From: an uncultured Oscillospiraceae bacterium
GTDB lineage: Bacteria > Bacillota > Clostridia > Oscillospirales > Ruminococcaceae
Direction of reading: 5' to 3'
DNA: 43,988 nt
Assembly (NCBI GenBank): GCA_900553955.1
Contig: USFO01000005.1
Coordinates: 1-43,988 of the forward strand
Shown: in pieces, positions 31,753 through 40,073 of the stretch
Layout of the letters: each line of letters starts with the position of its first letter
Position numbering within the stretch: the first letter of the stretch is position 1
Translations under genes and position numbers: made by a program
The notes under the pieces: generated by a model
The model's database searches: none
What the model was told of the DNA's origin: nothing
Seen by the model: the letters and a program-made list of their open reading frames with translations, nothing else

Positions 31753-33363
31753 TTACTTTGCGTAATCAACGGCGCGGCTTTCGCGCACAAGGTGAACCTT
31801 AATCTGTCCGGGATAGTCAAGCTCGGATTCGATTTTCTCCGCAATTTCTCTTGCGAGGAGCACCATACGGTCGTCGTCGATAACCTCCGGCTTTACGATT
31901 ATGCGGATTTCGCGTCCCGCCTGAATGGCAAAGCAGTTGTCAACGCCCTGAAAGGAGTTCGCAATTTCCTCAAGCTTCTCAAGGCGCTTGATGTAGTTTT
32001 CCACATTTTCGCGGCGGGAACCGGGTCTTGCGGCGGAGATAGCGTCCGCTGCCTGCACGATCCATGCAATCACGCTGCGAGGCTCAACATCGTTATGATG
32101 CGCTTCTATGGCGTGGATAACTGCTTCCGGCTCCTTGTACTTCTTTGCGACGTCAACGCCTATGCTCACATGGCTGCCCTCAATTTCATGAGTAAGCGCC
32201 TTGCCTATATCATGCAGAAGACCTGCGCGGCGAGCCATATTCACATCCACGCCGCCCATTTCGGAGGCGATCATTCCGGAAAGCTGAGAAACCTCAATAG
32301 AGTGTTGGAGCACGTTCTGACCATAGCTGGTTCTGTAACGCATTCTGCCAAGCAGACGCACAATTTCAGGCGCAACGCCGTGAACGCCGCACTCAAGCAC
32401 TGCTCTTTCGCCGTCCTGTTTGATTTTTGCATCAACCTCGCGGCGAGCTTTTTCAACGGTTTCTTCAATTCTTGCAGGGTGGATTCTTCCATCCTGAATA
32501 AGCTTTTCAAGGCTAAGGCGGGCAATTTCTCTGCGGACAGGGTCGAAACAGGAAATTGCAATGGCTTCGGGCGTATCGTCGATGATAAGGTCAACGCCGG
32601 TAATGGTTTCGATGGCACGGATATTGCGGCCCTCTCTGCCGATTATGCGGCCTTTCATCTCGTCACTGGGCAGCGGCACAACGGAAACGGTCGCTTCCGC
32701 AACGTAGTCCGGTGCACAGCGGGCAAGAACCGTTCCGAGAATTTCTCTTGCCTTATCCTCGGATTCGTCCTTATACTGCTGCTCGTACTGCATTATGCGC
32801 AGCGCCTTTTCGTGAGTGAGCTTCGAGTCCAAATCGGCGAGAAGCTGCGCTTTCGCCTGCTCCTCGGTGTAGCCGGAGATGCGCTCCAGCATATCGAATT
32901 GGCTCTTTTTAAGCTGCTCCGCTTCAGTAAGGCGTGCTTCCGCAGTCTTCAGCTTCTCCTGAATTTGGTCTTCTTTTTTGTCAAGGTTATCGGATTTTTT
33001 GTCGAGGGATTCCTCTTTTTGCTGAAGTCTGTGCTCCTGACGCTGAACCTCCGCGCGGCGGTCTTTTACTTCCCGCTCCGCATCGGTACGCAGTTTGTGG
33101 ATTTCGTCTTTTGCTTCAACAAGTGCTTCTTTTTTTCGGCTTTCAGCTGTTTTGATTGATTCGTTTACAATGCGTCTTGCTTCTTCTTCGGCGGAACCAA
33201 GCTCTGCTTCCGCAACTCTGCGTCTATATGCAACACCCAGAGGGAACGCGATTACCAAACCAACGACCAAAGCAATGATACCAACGATCACGCAGGCCAA
33301 AACATCCCCGGAGTTCATTCCGGAAAATATGTTAAGGCCTTTAACAAAGGTCAGATATTCCAT
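31753..33363 (-). CDS. rny: Ribonuclease Y
   Basis: Membrane-anchored endoribonuclease that starts mRNA decay in Firmicutes. 536 aa: an N-terminal transmembrane helix (~22-46), a long coiled coil (~50-190), a KH domain (GRIIGREGRNIRAIETITGVDLIIDDTPEA split around 225-255) and an HD domain with GLLHDIGKALTHEIEGSH. AAGGA precedes the ATG at an unusually long distance (~14 nt); an in-frame ATG 15 codons later is an alternative that would give a more family-like N-terminus. Own promoter and terminator. Confidence 0.95.
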   Translation of the reverse strand: MEYLTFVKGLNIFSGMNSGDVLACVIVGIIALVVGLVIAFPLGVAYRRRVAEAELGSAEEEARRIVNESIKTAESRKKEALVEAKDEIHKLRTDAEREVKDRRAEVQRQEHRLQQKEESLDKKSDNLDKKEDQIQEKLKTAEARLTEAEQLKKSQFDMLERISGYTEEQAKAQLLADLDSKLTHEKALRIMQYEQQYKDESEDKAREILGTVLARCAPDYVAEATVSVVPLPSDEMKGRIIGREGRNIRAIETITGVDLIIDDTPEAIAISCFDPVRREIARLSLEKLIQDGRIHPARIEETVEKARREVDAKIKQDGERAVLECGVHGVAPEIVRLLGRMRYRTSYGQNVLQHSIEVSQLSGMIASEMGGVDVNMARRAGLLHDIGKALTHEIEGSHVSIGVDVAKKYKEPEAVIHAIEAHHNDVEPRSVIAWIVQAADAISAARPGSRRENVENYIKRLEKLEEIANSFQGVDNCFAIQAGREIRIIVKPEVIDDDRMVLLAREIAEKIESELDYPGQIKVHLVRESRAVDYAK

Positions 33364-33433
33364 TAGTGGCTTGTATGTCCTTTCTATATATTAAACGCAA
33401 AATACACATAAAGTATATTTCACAGATATTATA

Positions 33434-33462
33434 ATAATATAATATTCTCGGGCGGCTGTCAA
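33434..33462 (-). promoter_or_regulatory. rny promoter
   Basis: On the minus strand, TTGACA (33457-33462), a 17-nt spacer and TATTAT (33434-33439), about 70 nt upstream of rny. The remaining part of the 357-bp gap (33364-33720) is A/T rich. It holds an 8-bp inverted repeat, GAATACAC (33633-33640) with GTGTATTC (33662-33669), of unknown role and a TATAAT at 33556 that may serve the plus-strand lipoprotein gene. Confidence 0.65.
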
Positions 33463-33720
33463 GGAATTTTGAACGAATATGAAGCTTTGCCGCCGTTTTT
33501 CTTCATTTCGGCCATAGAAAATTCACAAAAAGCCACTTTATATATTTTGAAGTATTATAATCCTATATTGCTATATCCTCCGGAAACGGATTTTTTGTCG
33601 GATTTTTTATAAAAATTTCCCCAAAGGCGCAAGAATACACGGCTTTTTTGCCACTATATTTGTGTATTCGTAAGGAAGCAAATACATAACTAAAATTTCA
33701 ATAAAGGAGATAGATTTTAT

Positions 33721-34227
33721 ATGAAATTCAAAAGAATCACCGCCCTTGCGGCGGCGGCGCTTCTTGCCCTAAGCTGTGTTTCCTGCTCCGCAGAAAACAT
33801 TGACTGCCCTGCGGACGAAAGCGGCGAAAGCTCCGGCAAAGAGAGCAATCAAATTCCCAATCCCATGACGGAGGTTGCCTCTGCGGATGAGATAAATTCC
33901 CGCATAGGCTGCTTTATGAAAAGCCTTGACGGCGCCGAGGAGGAAAAATACACGGTTTTTTCCGGCGAAACGGAGCTTGGCGAATACAGGTTTTCCGTGG
34001 ACGGCGCAGAATATGTTCTTCGCGCGGCAAAATCAGCCGGGGATATTTCCGGCGTCTATACTGCGGAGGGGCTTCTCGGCGATATTGTTGAGCCGGATAC
34101 CGTAAAGGACTGCGGCGAGGGAGTATTTTACGAAAAATGGTTCGACGGCGATATGCAGTACAGCCTTTATGGGAGCAATACCGTTGCGGCGGATTTCGAT
34201 ACCGTGGCTTTCTTCTTCAAAAACTGA
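33721..34227 (+). CDS. Small lipoprotein of unknown function
   Basis: 168 aa. The signal peptide MKFKRITALAAAALLAL ends at a lipobox-like CVSC (Cys22). A Ser/Gly/Glu-rich linker (~30-45) and a compact beta-rich domain follow. No family recognised. AAAGGAG lies 10 nt before the ATG. It stands alone between rny (divergent) and the thrS T-box leader. Confidence 0.75.
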   Translation: MKFKRITALAAAALLALSCVSCSAENIDCPADESGESSGKESNQIPNPMTEVASADEINSRIGCFMKSLDGAEEEKYTVFSGETELGEYRFSVDGAEYVLRAAKSAGDISGVYTAEGLLGDIVEPDTVKDCGEGVFYEKWFDGDMQYSLYGSNTVAADFDTVAFFFKN

Positions 34228-34237
34228 TTAAAACCGC

Positions 34238-34266
34238 TTGACAACGCCATTTTGTTGTGATATTAT
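34238..34266 (+). promoter_or_regulatory. thrS leader promoter
   Basis: TTGACA (34238-34243), a 17-nt spacer and TATTAT (34261-34266), just upstream of the T-box leader. Confidence 0.8.
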
Positions 34267-34272
34267 TGCTTA

Positions 34273-34524
34273 TATATTAAAAAACGCTGATGAGGAAGAA
34301 GAAGCTGCGCTTCATACCAGAGAGGGCTTTCATCTGTTCTGAAAAAAGCCTTTTGAAGCCGCCGATTTACCACCCCCGGAGTGTCTGTAAGCCCCTCGGC
34401 GAACAGGCCGTATTGCCGCGTTAAGGCAGACCGACGAGCGCATGGGCTTTGCCCGTGCAAGCAAGGGTGGAACCGTGGAGCAAGTATGCCCCGCCCCTTA
34501 TTTTGGGGCGGAGCTTTTTTTATT
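34273..34524 (+). ncRNA. T-box riboswitch controlling thrS
   Basis: The conserved T-box element AGGGTGGAACCGTG (34464-34477) sits just upstream of a strong terminator hairpin (34488-34497 with 34505-34514, then seven T). The Stem I region begins with GATGAGGAAGAAGAAG, and an ACC triplet (34316-34318) in ATACCAGAGAGG is the likely threonine specifier. Uncharged tRNA-Thr would pair there and at the antiterminator bulge to allow read-through into thrS. The specifier is inferred from the downstream gene, since UAC in the same loop is also possible. Confidence 0.9.
34488..34524 (+). terminator. T-box regulated terminator
   Basis: The 10-nt arms GCCCCGCCCC and GGGGCGGAGC (one mismatch) enclose a 7-nt loop and are followed by TTTTTTT. 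The T-box element would compete with its 5' arm. Confidence 0.85.
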
Positions 34525-34594
34525 TGCGTTCGGAGCCTCGGCGCTTTTTATATTGTAAAATAAATTCGTAATTATACAGGAGGTATAAAATAAT

Positions 34595-36502
34595 ATGGTA
34601 AAAATTCAGCTTCGTGACGATATTCGCGAATACGAAAACGGCGTCACCCCCTATCAAATTGCAGAAAGCATCAGCGCCGGTCTTGCCAGAGTCGCCTGCG
34701 CCGCAAAAATCGACGGCAAGGGCTGCGACCTTCGCACCCCCATTGAAAACGACTGCACCGTGGAGATTCTCACCTTTGACGATCCCTACGGCAAAAAGGC
34801 GTTTTGGCACAGCACATCTCATGTTCTCGCGCAGGCGGTAAAACGCCTTTTCCCGGACGTTAAGCTCACCATAGGACCCGCCATTGACGAGGGCTTCTAC
34901 TATGACTTCGACTCCGAGGAGCCTTTCACCCCCGATGTGCTTGAAAAGCTTGAAGCGGAAATGAAGAAAATCGTCAAGGAAAACGAAAAAATCGAGCGCT
35001 TCACCCTGCCGAGGGAGGAAGCAATCGCATTTATGAAAGAGAGAAACGAGCCTTACAAGGTTGAGCTTATCGAGGATCTTCCCGAGGGCGAGGTTATTTC
35101 TTTCTATCGTCAGGGCGAATTTGTCGACCTCTGCGCGGGTCCCCACCTTATGTCCACCGGAACTATCAAGGCGTTCAAGCTTACCCAGTGCAACAGCGCA
35201 TATTGGCGCGGCGACGCAAAGAACAAAACTCTCCAGCGCGTTTACGGTATTTCCTATACCAAAAAAGACGAGCTTGAAGCTTACCTTACCCGCATTGAGG
35301 AAGCCAAAAAGCGCGACCACCGCAAGCTTGGCAAGGAGCTTGGTCTGTTCGCTCTTCTTGATGAGGGCCCCGGCTTCCCGTTCTTCCTCCCCAATGGCAT
35401 GGTTCTTCGCAACGCCCTGCTTGAATACTGGCGCGAGGTTCACAAGAGATACGGCTATGTGGAAATTTCCACCCCTATGATTCTCAACCGCGCCCTGTGG
35501 GAGCGTTCCGGCCACTGGGATCACTATAAAGAGAATATGTATACCACCGTCATTGACGACACCGACTTTGCAATCAAGCCCATGAACTGCCCCGGCGGTA
35601 TGCTTGTTTACAAGCTGGAGCCTCATTCCTACCGCGACCTGCCCCTGCGTATGGCGGAGCTTGGTCTGGTTCACCGCCACGAGCTTTCCGGCGCGCTGCA
35701 CGGACTTTTCCGCGTTCGCTGCTTCACTCAGGACGACGCCCATATCTTTATGACATGGGATCAGATGAAGGACGAAATCGAAAACGTTGTTCGCCTCTTT
35801 GACGAGGTGTATTCCGTGTTCGGACTCAGCTACCAAATCGAAGTTTCCACCATGCCGGAGGATCATATCGGTGATGTAAAGGATTGGGATTTTGCCACCG
35901 AAACCCTCGAAGCCGCCATCAAAGAAATGGGCAAGGACTATGTTATCAACGAAGGCGACGGCGCATTCTACGGTCCGAAGCTTGACTTCCACCTTGCGGA
36001 CTCCCTCGGAAGAACCTGGCAGTGCGGCACCATTCAGCTCGACATGCAGCTTCCCGAACGCTTTGAGCTTGAATATACCGGCGCAGACAACGAAAAACAC
36101 CGCCCGGTTATGATTCACCGTGTTGTTCTCGGCTCCGTCGAGCGCTTCATCGGCGTTATCACCGAGCATTTTGCAGGCGCGTTCCCGCTTTGGCTCTCTC
36201 CTGTTCAGGTTTCCGTCATCCCGATTTCCAACGCCTTCAACGACTATGCTCAGGAAGTTCGCGACCGCCTTGACGCCGCAGGCATCCGCGTAGAGGCAGA
36301 CCTCCGCAACGAAACCATGAAGCTCAAAATCCGCGAAGCACAGCTTCAAAAGACTCCGTACATGCTCGTAATCGGCGAGCGTGAACAGAACGAAAACGCT
36401 GCTTCCGTTCGTAACAGAAAGGGCGAAAACCTCGGCGCCATGTCCGTGGATGAGGTTATTGCAAAGCTTCGCCGCGAAATCGACGACAAAGTCAGAGACT
36501 AA
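34595..36502 (+). CDS. thrS: Threonyl-tRNA synthetase
   Basis: 635 aa, full length. Domain order: TGS (1-62), the editing/second additional domain with HSTSHVLAQAVKRLF and the Cys-containing CAGPHL motif (~185), the class II core (GMVLRNALLEYWREVH; motif 2 near RVRCFTQDDAHIFM; MNCPGGM), motif 3 RVVLGSVERFIGVI, and the C-terminal anticodon-binding domain (WLSPVQVSVIPIS). CAGGAGG lies 9 nt before the ATG. Regulated by the T-box leader upstream. Confidence 0.97.
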   Translation: MVKIQLRDDIREYENGVTPYQIAESISAGLARVACAAKIDGKGCDLRTPIENDCTVEILTFDDPYGKKAFWHSTSHVLAQAVKRLFPDVKLTIGPAIDEGFYYDFDSEEPFTPDVLEKLEAEMKKIVKENEKIERFTLPREEAIAFMKERNEPYKVELIEDLPEGEVISFYRQGEFVDLCAGPHLMSTGTIKAFKLTQCNSAYWRGDAKNKTLQRVYGISYTKKDELEAYLTRIEEAKKRDHRKLGKELGLFALLDEGPGFPFFLPNGMVLRNALLEYWREVHKRYGYVEISTPMILNRALWERSGHWDHYKENMYTTVIDDTDFAIKPMNCPGGMLVYKLEPHSYRDLPLRMAELGLVHRHELSGALHGLFRVRCFTQDDAHIFMTWDQMKDEIENVVRLFDEVYSVFGLSYQIEVSTMPEDHIGDVKDWDFATETLEAAIKEMGKDYVINEGDGAFYGPKLDFHLADSLGRTWQCGTIQLDMQLPERFELEYTGADNEKHRPVMIHRVVLGSVERFIGVITEHFAGAFPLWLSPVQVSVIPISNAFNDYAQEVRDRLDAAGIRVEADLRNETMKLKIREAQLQKTPYMLVIGEREQNENAASVRNRKGENLGAMSVDEVIAKLRREIDDKVRD

Positions 36503-36516
36503 TCGCATATTTATGC

Positions 36517-36555
36517 AAAAGCGCTCCGAAGTTTTTCTTTGGAACGCTTTTTTTA
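36517..36555 (+). terminator. thrS terminator
   Basis: AAAAGCG-TCC-AAG arms pair with CTT-GGA-CGCTTT (36517-36531 with 36537-36550, two mismatches), then a long T run. Confidence 0.75.
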
Positions 36556-36584
36556 TTGCCATATCGGAAAATTTGTAATATAAT
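36556..36584 (+). promoter_or_regulatory. glgP promoter
   Basis: TTGCCA (36556-36561), a 17-nt spacer and TATAAT (36579-36584), 29 bp before the glgP start and directly after the thrS terminator. Confidence 0.7.
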
Positions 36585-36613
36585 ATATTTATCAATCAAA
36601 GGAGGCGTCAAAA

Positions 36614-38983
36614 ATGCAAAGCGTTGATTTTTGCCGTACCAAAATAGTCGAGGTTCTGCGAGACGACTTTAACGAAACCCCCGAAACAGCGGAGCTTTCC
36701 CATATATATTCCGCGGCGGCGACCGCGGTGCGGTATCTTTTGGCACAGCAAAGCTCCAAGCAGACCTATCACGGTGACAAGCAGGTTTACTACTTGTCAA
36801 TGGAGTTTCTGATGGGACGTTCCCTGCGCAACGACCTTTACAATCTCGGCATAAAGGACGCTTTTGAAGCGGCGCTTTCCTCCCTGGGAGTTTCCCCGGA
36901 AAAAATCTACGAGCAGGAGCCTGACGCAGGTCTTGGCAACGGGGGCTTGGGGCGGCTTGCCGCCTGCTTCCTTGACGGACTTGCCACCATCGGCAAGCCC
37001 GCCATGGGCTATTCCATCTGTTACGAATACGGCGTTTTCCGCCAAATGCTTTGCGAGGGCTGGCAGACCGAAAAGCCCGATGATTGGCTTCCCGGCGGAA
37101 AGGTTTGGCTTTCCGAACAGGCGGAAAAGGCTGTTGATGTAACCTTCGGCGGAGAAATCGAGGAATCCTGGCACGACGGCTTCCACCATGTGGTGATGAA
37201 AAACTGCGAAACCGTCAAGGCCGTTCCCTATGATATACTTGTTCCCGGCTTCGGTGCGAAAAATGTGTCGAAGCTCCGGCTTTGGCGGGCGGAATCTCCC
37301 CTGCCGGATATGGATTTGTTTAACCGGGGACTTTATCCCGAGGCTTTCCGCAAGGCGGCTATGGCTCGCGCCATAAGCTCCATTCTCTACCCCAATGACA
37401 GTCATCCGGAGGGCAAGCTGCTTCGCCTCAAACAGCAGTATTTCCTCTGCTGCGCCACCATTCAGGACATAGTTCGCCGCCACCTTGCCAAATACGGCAC
37501 CTTGGAAAACCTGCCGGAGAAGGCCGCCGTTCATATCAACGACACCCACCCCACCCTTGCCATTCCGGAGCTTATGCGGGTGCTGCTTGACGAATGCGGC
37601 TTCACTTGGGAAAACGCCGAGGAGCTTTGCCGCCGTCTTTTCAGCTATACAAACCACACTGTTCTGCCGGAGGCGCTTGAGCACTGGGATTTGCCCATGT
37701 TCAGTGCGCTACTGCCCCGAATTTTCACCATTGTGAAGGAGCTTGACCGCCGCGAGCGGGAATATCTCGGCAGGAGAGGCTTTTCCGCCGAGGATATTGA
37801 GCGCATGGCGATTATCAGCGGCAATCAGATATATATGGCGAACCTCTGCGTTTACTGCTGCCACAGCATAAACGGCGTTTCGGCGCACCATGTCAAGGTC
37901 ATGGAAACCAGCGTTTTCTCCACCATGTATAAGGCTTTTCCGGAACGCTTCTGCGGCATAACCAACGGAATTGCCGCGCGGAGGTGGCTCTGCTGCGCGA
38001 ACCCGGAGCTTACCGCCTTTGTGAAGAAATATTCCGGTGAAGATTTTGAGCACGACTACAAAAAAATGAGCATGCTCAAAAATCACGCCGATGATTACGC
38101 CGTGCTCAGCGAGCTTGCCTCCGTCAAGCGCCTGCGTAAGGAGATTTTTGCGGCGCAGAGCTTCGATGTCTGCGGCAAGCTGCTTGACCCGTCCTCGATT
38201 TTCGACGTTCAGGCAAAGCGCCTTCACGAGTACAAGCGCCAGCACCTCAACGCCATGCGTATTATTGCGCTGATGAACCGCCTTGACGCAACCCCCAATG
38301 CGGATATTTGCCCCCGCACCTTTATTTTTGGTGCAAAGGCCGCCCCCGGCTACTATATTGCGAAGCGCATAATCAAGCTTATTTGGTGCATAGGCAAGGA
38401 GCTTTCGGAAAATCCGAACTACGGCAGACTGCGCCTTTGCTTTATGGAAAATTACAGCGTTACCGCCTCCGAGCTGCTTATGCCCGCGGCGGATATTTCC
38501 GAACAGATTTCCCTTGCGGGAACGGAGGCCTCCGGTACCGGAAATATGAAGCTTATGCTCGGCGGCGCCGTCACCGTGGGAACCTTGGACGGTGCGAACA
38601 TAGAAATTCTCGACGCCGTGGGCGAGGAAAACTTCATGCGCTTCGGTATGAGCATCGACGAGGTTCGCGACCTGCGCCGCCGCGGTTACAGCCCCTTCGA
38701 TTTTATAAATGCCGACGGAGAGCTTCGCGCCGTCCTCGACCGTATGCGCCATGGCATCGCCGGAGAGGATTTCTCCGACCTTGCGAATATGATCTCCGGC
38801 GACGACCGCTATATGGCGGCGGCGGATTTCCGCAGCTATATGGATATTCAGGACGAAGCCGACCGCATTTTCCGCGACGAGCAGCACTGGTTCAAAATGA
38901 GCCTTATGAATATCGCCGCCGCACCCGAATTTTTCGTCGACCGCACCGTGAAGGAATACTGCGAGAAAATCTGGGGAATGTAA
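36614..38983 (+). CDS. glgP: Glycogen/starch/alpha-glucan phosphorylase
   Basis: Releases glucose-1-phosphate from alpha-1,4-glucan chains. 789 aa, with family motifs YYLSMEFLMGRSL near the start, EPDAGLGNGGLGRLAACFLD, GYSICYEYGVF, HINDTHPTLAIPELMRVLLDE, KRLHEYKRQHLN and the PLP-site region EASGTGNMKLMLGGA. AAAGGAGG precedes the ATG. It is monocistronic with its own promoter and terminator; other glycogen genes are not in the window. Confidence 0.96.
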   Translation: MQSVDFCRTKIVEVLRDDFNETPETAELSHIYSAAATAVRYLLAQQSSKQTYHGDKQVYYLSMEFLMGRSLRNDLYNLGIKDAFEAALSSLGVSPEKIYEQEPDAGLGNGGLGRLAACFLDGLATIGKPAMGYSICYEYGVFRQMLCEGWQTEKPDDWLPGGKVWLSEQAEKAVDVTFGGEIEESWHDGFHHVVMKNCETVKAVPYDILVPGFGAKNVSKLRLWRAESPLPDMDLFNRGLYPEAFRKAAMARAISSILYPNDSHPEGKLLRLKQQYFLCCATIQDIVRRHLAKYGTLENLPEKAAVHINDTHPTLAIPELMRVLLDECGFTWENAEELCRRLFSYTNHTVLPEALEHWDLPMFSALLPRIFTIVKELDRREREYLGRRGFSAEDIERMAIISGNQIYMANLCVYCCHSINGVSAHHVKVMETSVFSTMYKAFPERFCGITNGIAARRWLCCANPELTAFVKKYSGEDFEHDYKKMSMLKNHADDYAVLSELASVKRLRKEIFAAQSFDVCGKLLDPSSIFDVQAKRLHEYKRQHLNAMRIIALMNRLDATPNADICPRTFIFGAKAAPGYYIAKRIIKLIWCIGKELSENPNYGRLRLCFMENYSVTASELLMPAADISEQISLAGTEASGTGNMKLMLGGAVTVGTLDGANIEILDAVGEENFMRFGMSIDEVRDLRRRGYSPFDFINADGELRAVLDRMRHGIAGEDFSDLANMISGDDRYMAAADFRSYMDIQDEADRIFRDEQHWFKMSLMNIAAAPEFFVDRTVKEYCEKIWGM

Positions 38984-39030
38984 TTTTGCGAAAGCCGCAT
39001 TTCGGCGGAGCTTCAGTTATAAATATGCAA

Positions 39031-39065
39031 AAACGACTGCGTGCTCAAAGCACGCAGTCGTTTTT
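39031..39065 (+). terminator. glgP terminator containing GTGCTCA
   Basis: A perfect 15-bp stem (39031-39045 with 39049-39063) with a CAA loop and T run. The apex is GTGCTCAAAGCAC, containing one GTGCTCA word. Confidence 0.85.
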
Positions 39066-39087
39066 ATCAGCAATTTTCGCTTTTGCT

Positions 39088-39390
39088 TCAGAAAATCCCT
39101 TTGTTATACTTTATTTGACCGTATATAATAAAGCCGAGTCCTACCGCCGCGGCGGGAATAATTACATATTCCGCCATATCACACTCAAACAGCGTCAGCA
39201 CATACGCCGCCACAAGGGACGCTCCGATTATAAGCGTTCCGATGCCAACCGCTCTGCCGTATTTCGGAATATCCTCCTCCGCTACTTTTCTGCGGTTGTA
39301 GGAATGAATGGTGCTCACATTTCCGCATATATTTACAATTCCCATAGCCGATATGAGCAGCCCCATCACAAGAAGTATTATTTCATCCAT
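39088..39390 (-). CDS. Small membrane protein, DUF3784-like
   Basis: 100 aa with three hydrophobic helices (~2-22, 45-65, 72-92). The central ...HSYNRRKVAEEDIPKYGRAVG motif resembles DUF3784-type proteins, which often sit beside XRE regulators. The chosen ATG has GGAGG about 6 nt upstream, inside the end of the XRE gene, 1 nt after its stop. Function unknown. Confidence 0.7.
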   Translation of the reverse strand: MDEIILLVMGLLISAMGIVNICGNVSTIHSYNRRKVAEEDIPKYGRAVGIGTLIIGASLVAAYVLTLFECDMAEYVIIPAAAVGLGFIIYGQIKYNKGIF

Positions 39391-39391
39391 G

Positions 39392-39607
39392 CTAAGCCTC
39401 CTCGAAGTAAAAAAGCTCTTCAAATTTTTTATTCAAAGCAATACAGAGAATAAGCGCAAGCTTTGCCGTGGGGCTGAACTGCTCCGTTTCTATGGAGCTT
39501 ATGGTGTTCCGCGAAACTCCCACCATCTCCGCAAGCTGTGCTTGAGAGAGATTTGCCTCGGCGCGCGCTTCCTTCAGGCGGTTTTTCAGCTTTAGTTCTT
39601 CGTTCAT
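39392..39607 (-). CDS. XRE-family helix-turn-helix regulator
   Basis: 71 aa, a single Cro/C1-type domain: LKEARAEANLSQAQLAEMVGVSRNTISSIETEQFSPT with the helix-turn-helix at ~20-40. The short C-terminal extension (IALNKKFEELFYFEEA) is typical of small regulators paired with membrane proteins. It overlaps the preceding gene by an ATGA. I infer it represses its own operon through the CAAGT-NN-ACTTG palindromes upstream and perhaps also the small-RNA promoter at 31.25 kb. Confidence 0.88.
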   Translation of the reverse strand: MNEELKLKNRLKEARAEANLSQAQLAEMVGVSRNTISSIETEQFSPTAKLALILCIALNKKFEELFYFEEA

Positions 39608-39933
39608 ACCCGCGCCTCCAAAAGGCGGCCGATAAATCCCGCAAACGACAAAACCGCAAGCACGAAAAATACCGCCGTCAGTGCCAAATCGCTCTTTCGC
39701 TTCATTTTAATGTAGCGAATAAGCCACTGTGTGGTTATAATGCTGAAATATATGACCCACGGGCTGTAAATCATCGTTCGCGCAAGCACCGAGGACAGCA
39801 GGGAAAGCACGCAGCATATAAGCGCTCCCACTCTTGCCGCATGGACACTCGCTTTATATACCACTTCCATTTCCGCCAAATCTCTGTTCTTATGCTCTTT
39901 TCGGCTTCTTTCCAAAATTTCTTCTCTGTTCAT
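39604..39933 (-). CDS. Small membrane protein, DUF6442-like
   Basis: 109 aa: a charged N-terminus (MNREEILERSRKEHKNRDL) followed by three hydrophobic segments (~33-52, 55-72, 84-105). The pattern MNREEILE-x-SR-x-E is common to proteins encoded directly upstream of small XRE regulators. GGAGG precedes the ATG. It is first of a three-gene operon (this gene, XRE, DUF3784-like). Confidence 0.75.
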   Translation of the reverse strand: MNREEILERSRKEHKNRDLAEMEVVYKASVHAARVGALICCVLSLLSSVLARTMIYSPWVIYFSIITTQWLIRYIKMKRKSDLALTAVFFVLAVLSFAGFIGRLLEARV

Positions 39934-39949
39934 TCTATCGCCTCCTTGC

Positions 39950-39995
39950 CAAGTTTTCTTGTCATAATTATAGCACTGCCAAGTTTACTTGTCAA
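39950..39995 (-). promoter_or_regulatory. Promoter of the XRE operon with two operator repeats
   Basis: On the minus strand, TTGACA (39990-39995), a 17-nt spacer and TATAAT (39967-39972), both perfect. Two near-identical palindromes, CAAGTTTACTTG (39980-39991) and CAAGTTTTCTTG (39950-39961), are 30 bp apart; one overlaps the -35 and the other the start of transcription. This is the layout of an autorepressed promoter. Confidence 0.85.
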
Positions 39996-40013
39996 TACTT
40001 CGCAAAAAAATAA

Positions 40014-40030
40014 GCGTGCTTTGAGCACGC
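40014..40030. terminator. Short hairpin containing TGAGCAC
   Basis: GCGTGCT-TTG-AGCACGC, a perfect 7-bp stem, lies between the HD gene terminator and the XRE operon promoter. On the minus strand it is followed by TTATTTTTTT, so it can terminate minus-strand transcription. Confidence 0.55.
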
Positions 40031-40042
40031 AGCCACCTAAAA

Positions 40043-40073
40043 CAAAGCAAAAGGACCGCAAACGCGGTCCTTT
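40043..40073 (-). terminator. Terminator overlapping the HD gene stop
   Basis: AAAGGACCGC (40050-40059) pairs with 40064-40073 over 10 bp; on the minus strand it ends in TTTTGCTTTG. The stem touches the stop codon of the HD gene. Confidence 0.7.

Noticed and set aside
38308..39453. 381-codon frame overlapping the glgP end and the XRE operon
   Set aside because: Arg-rich shadow translation that crosses a strong terminator and two operons; no start signal.
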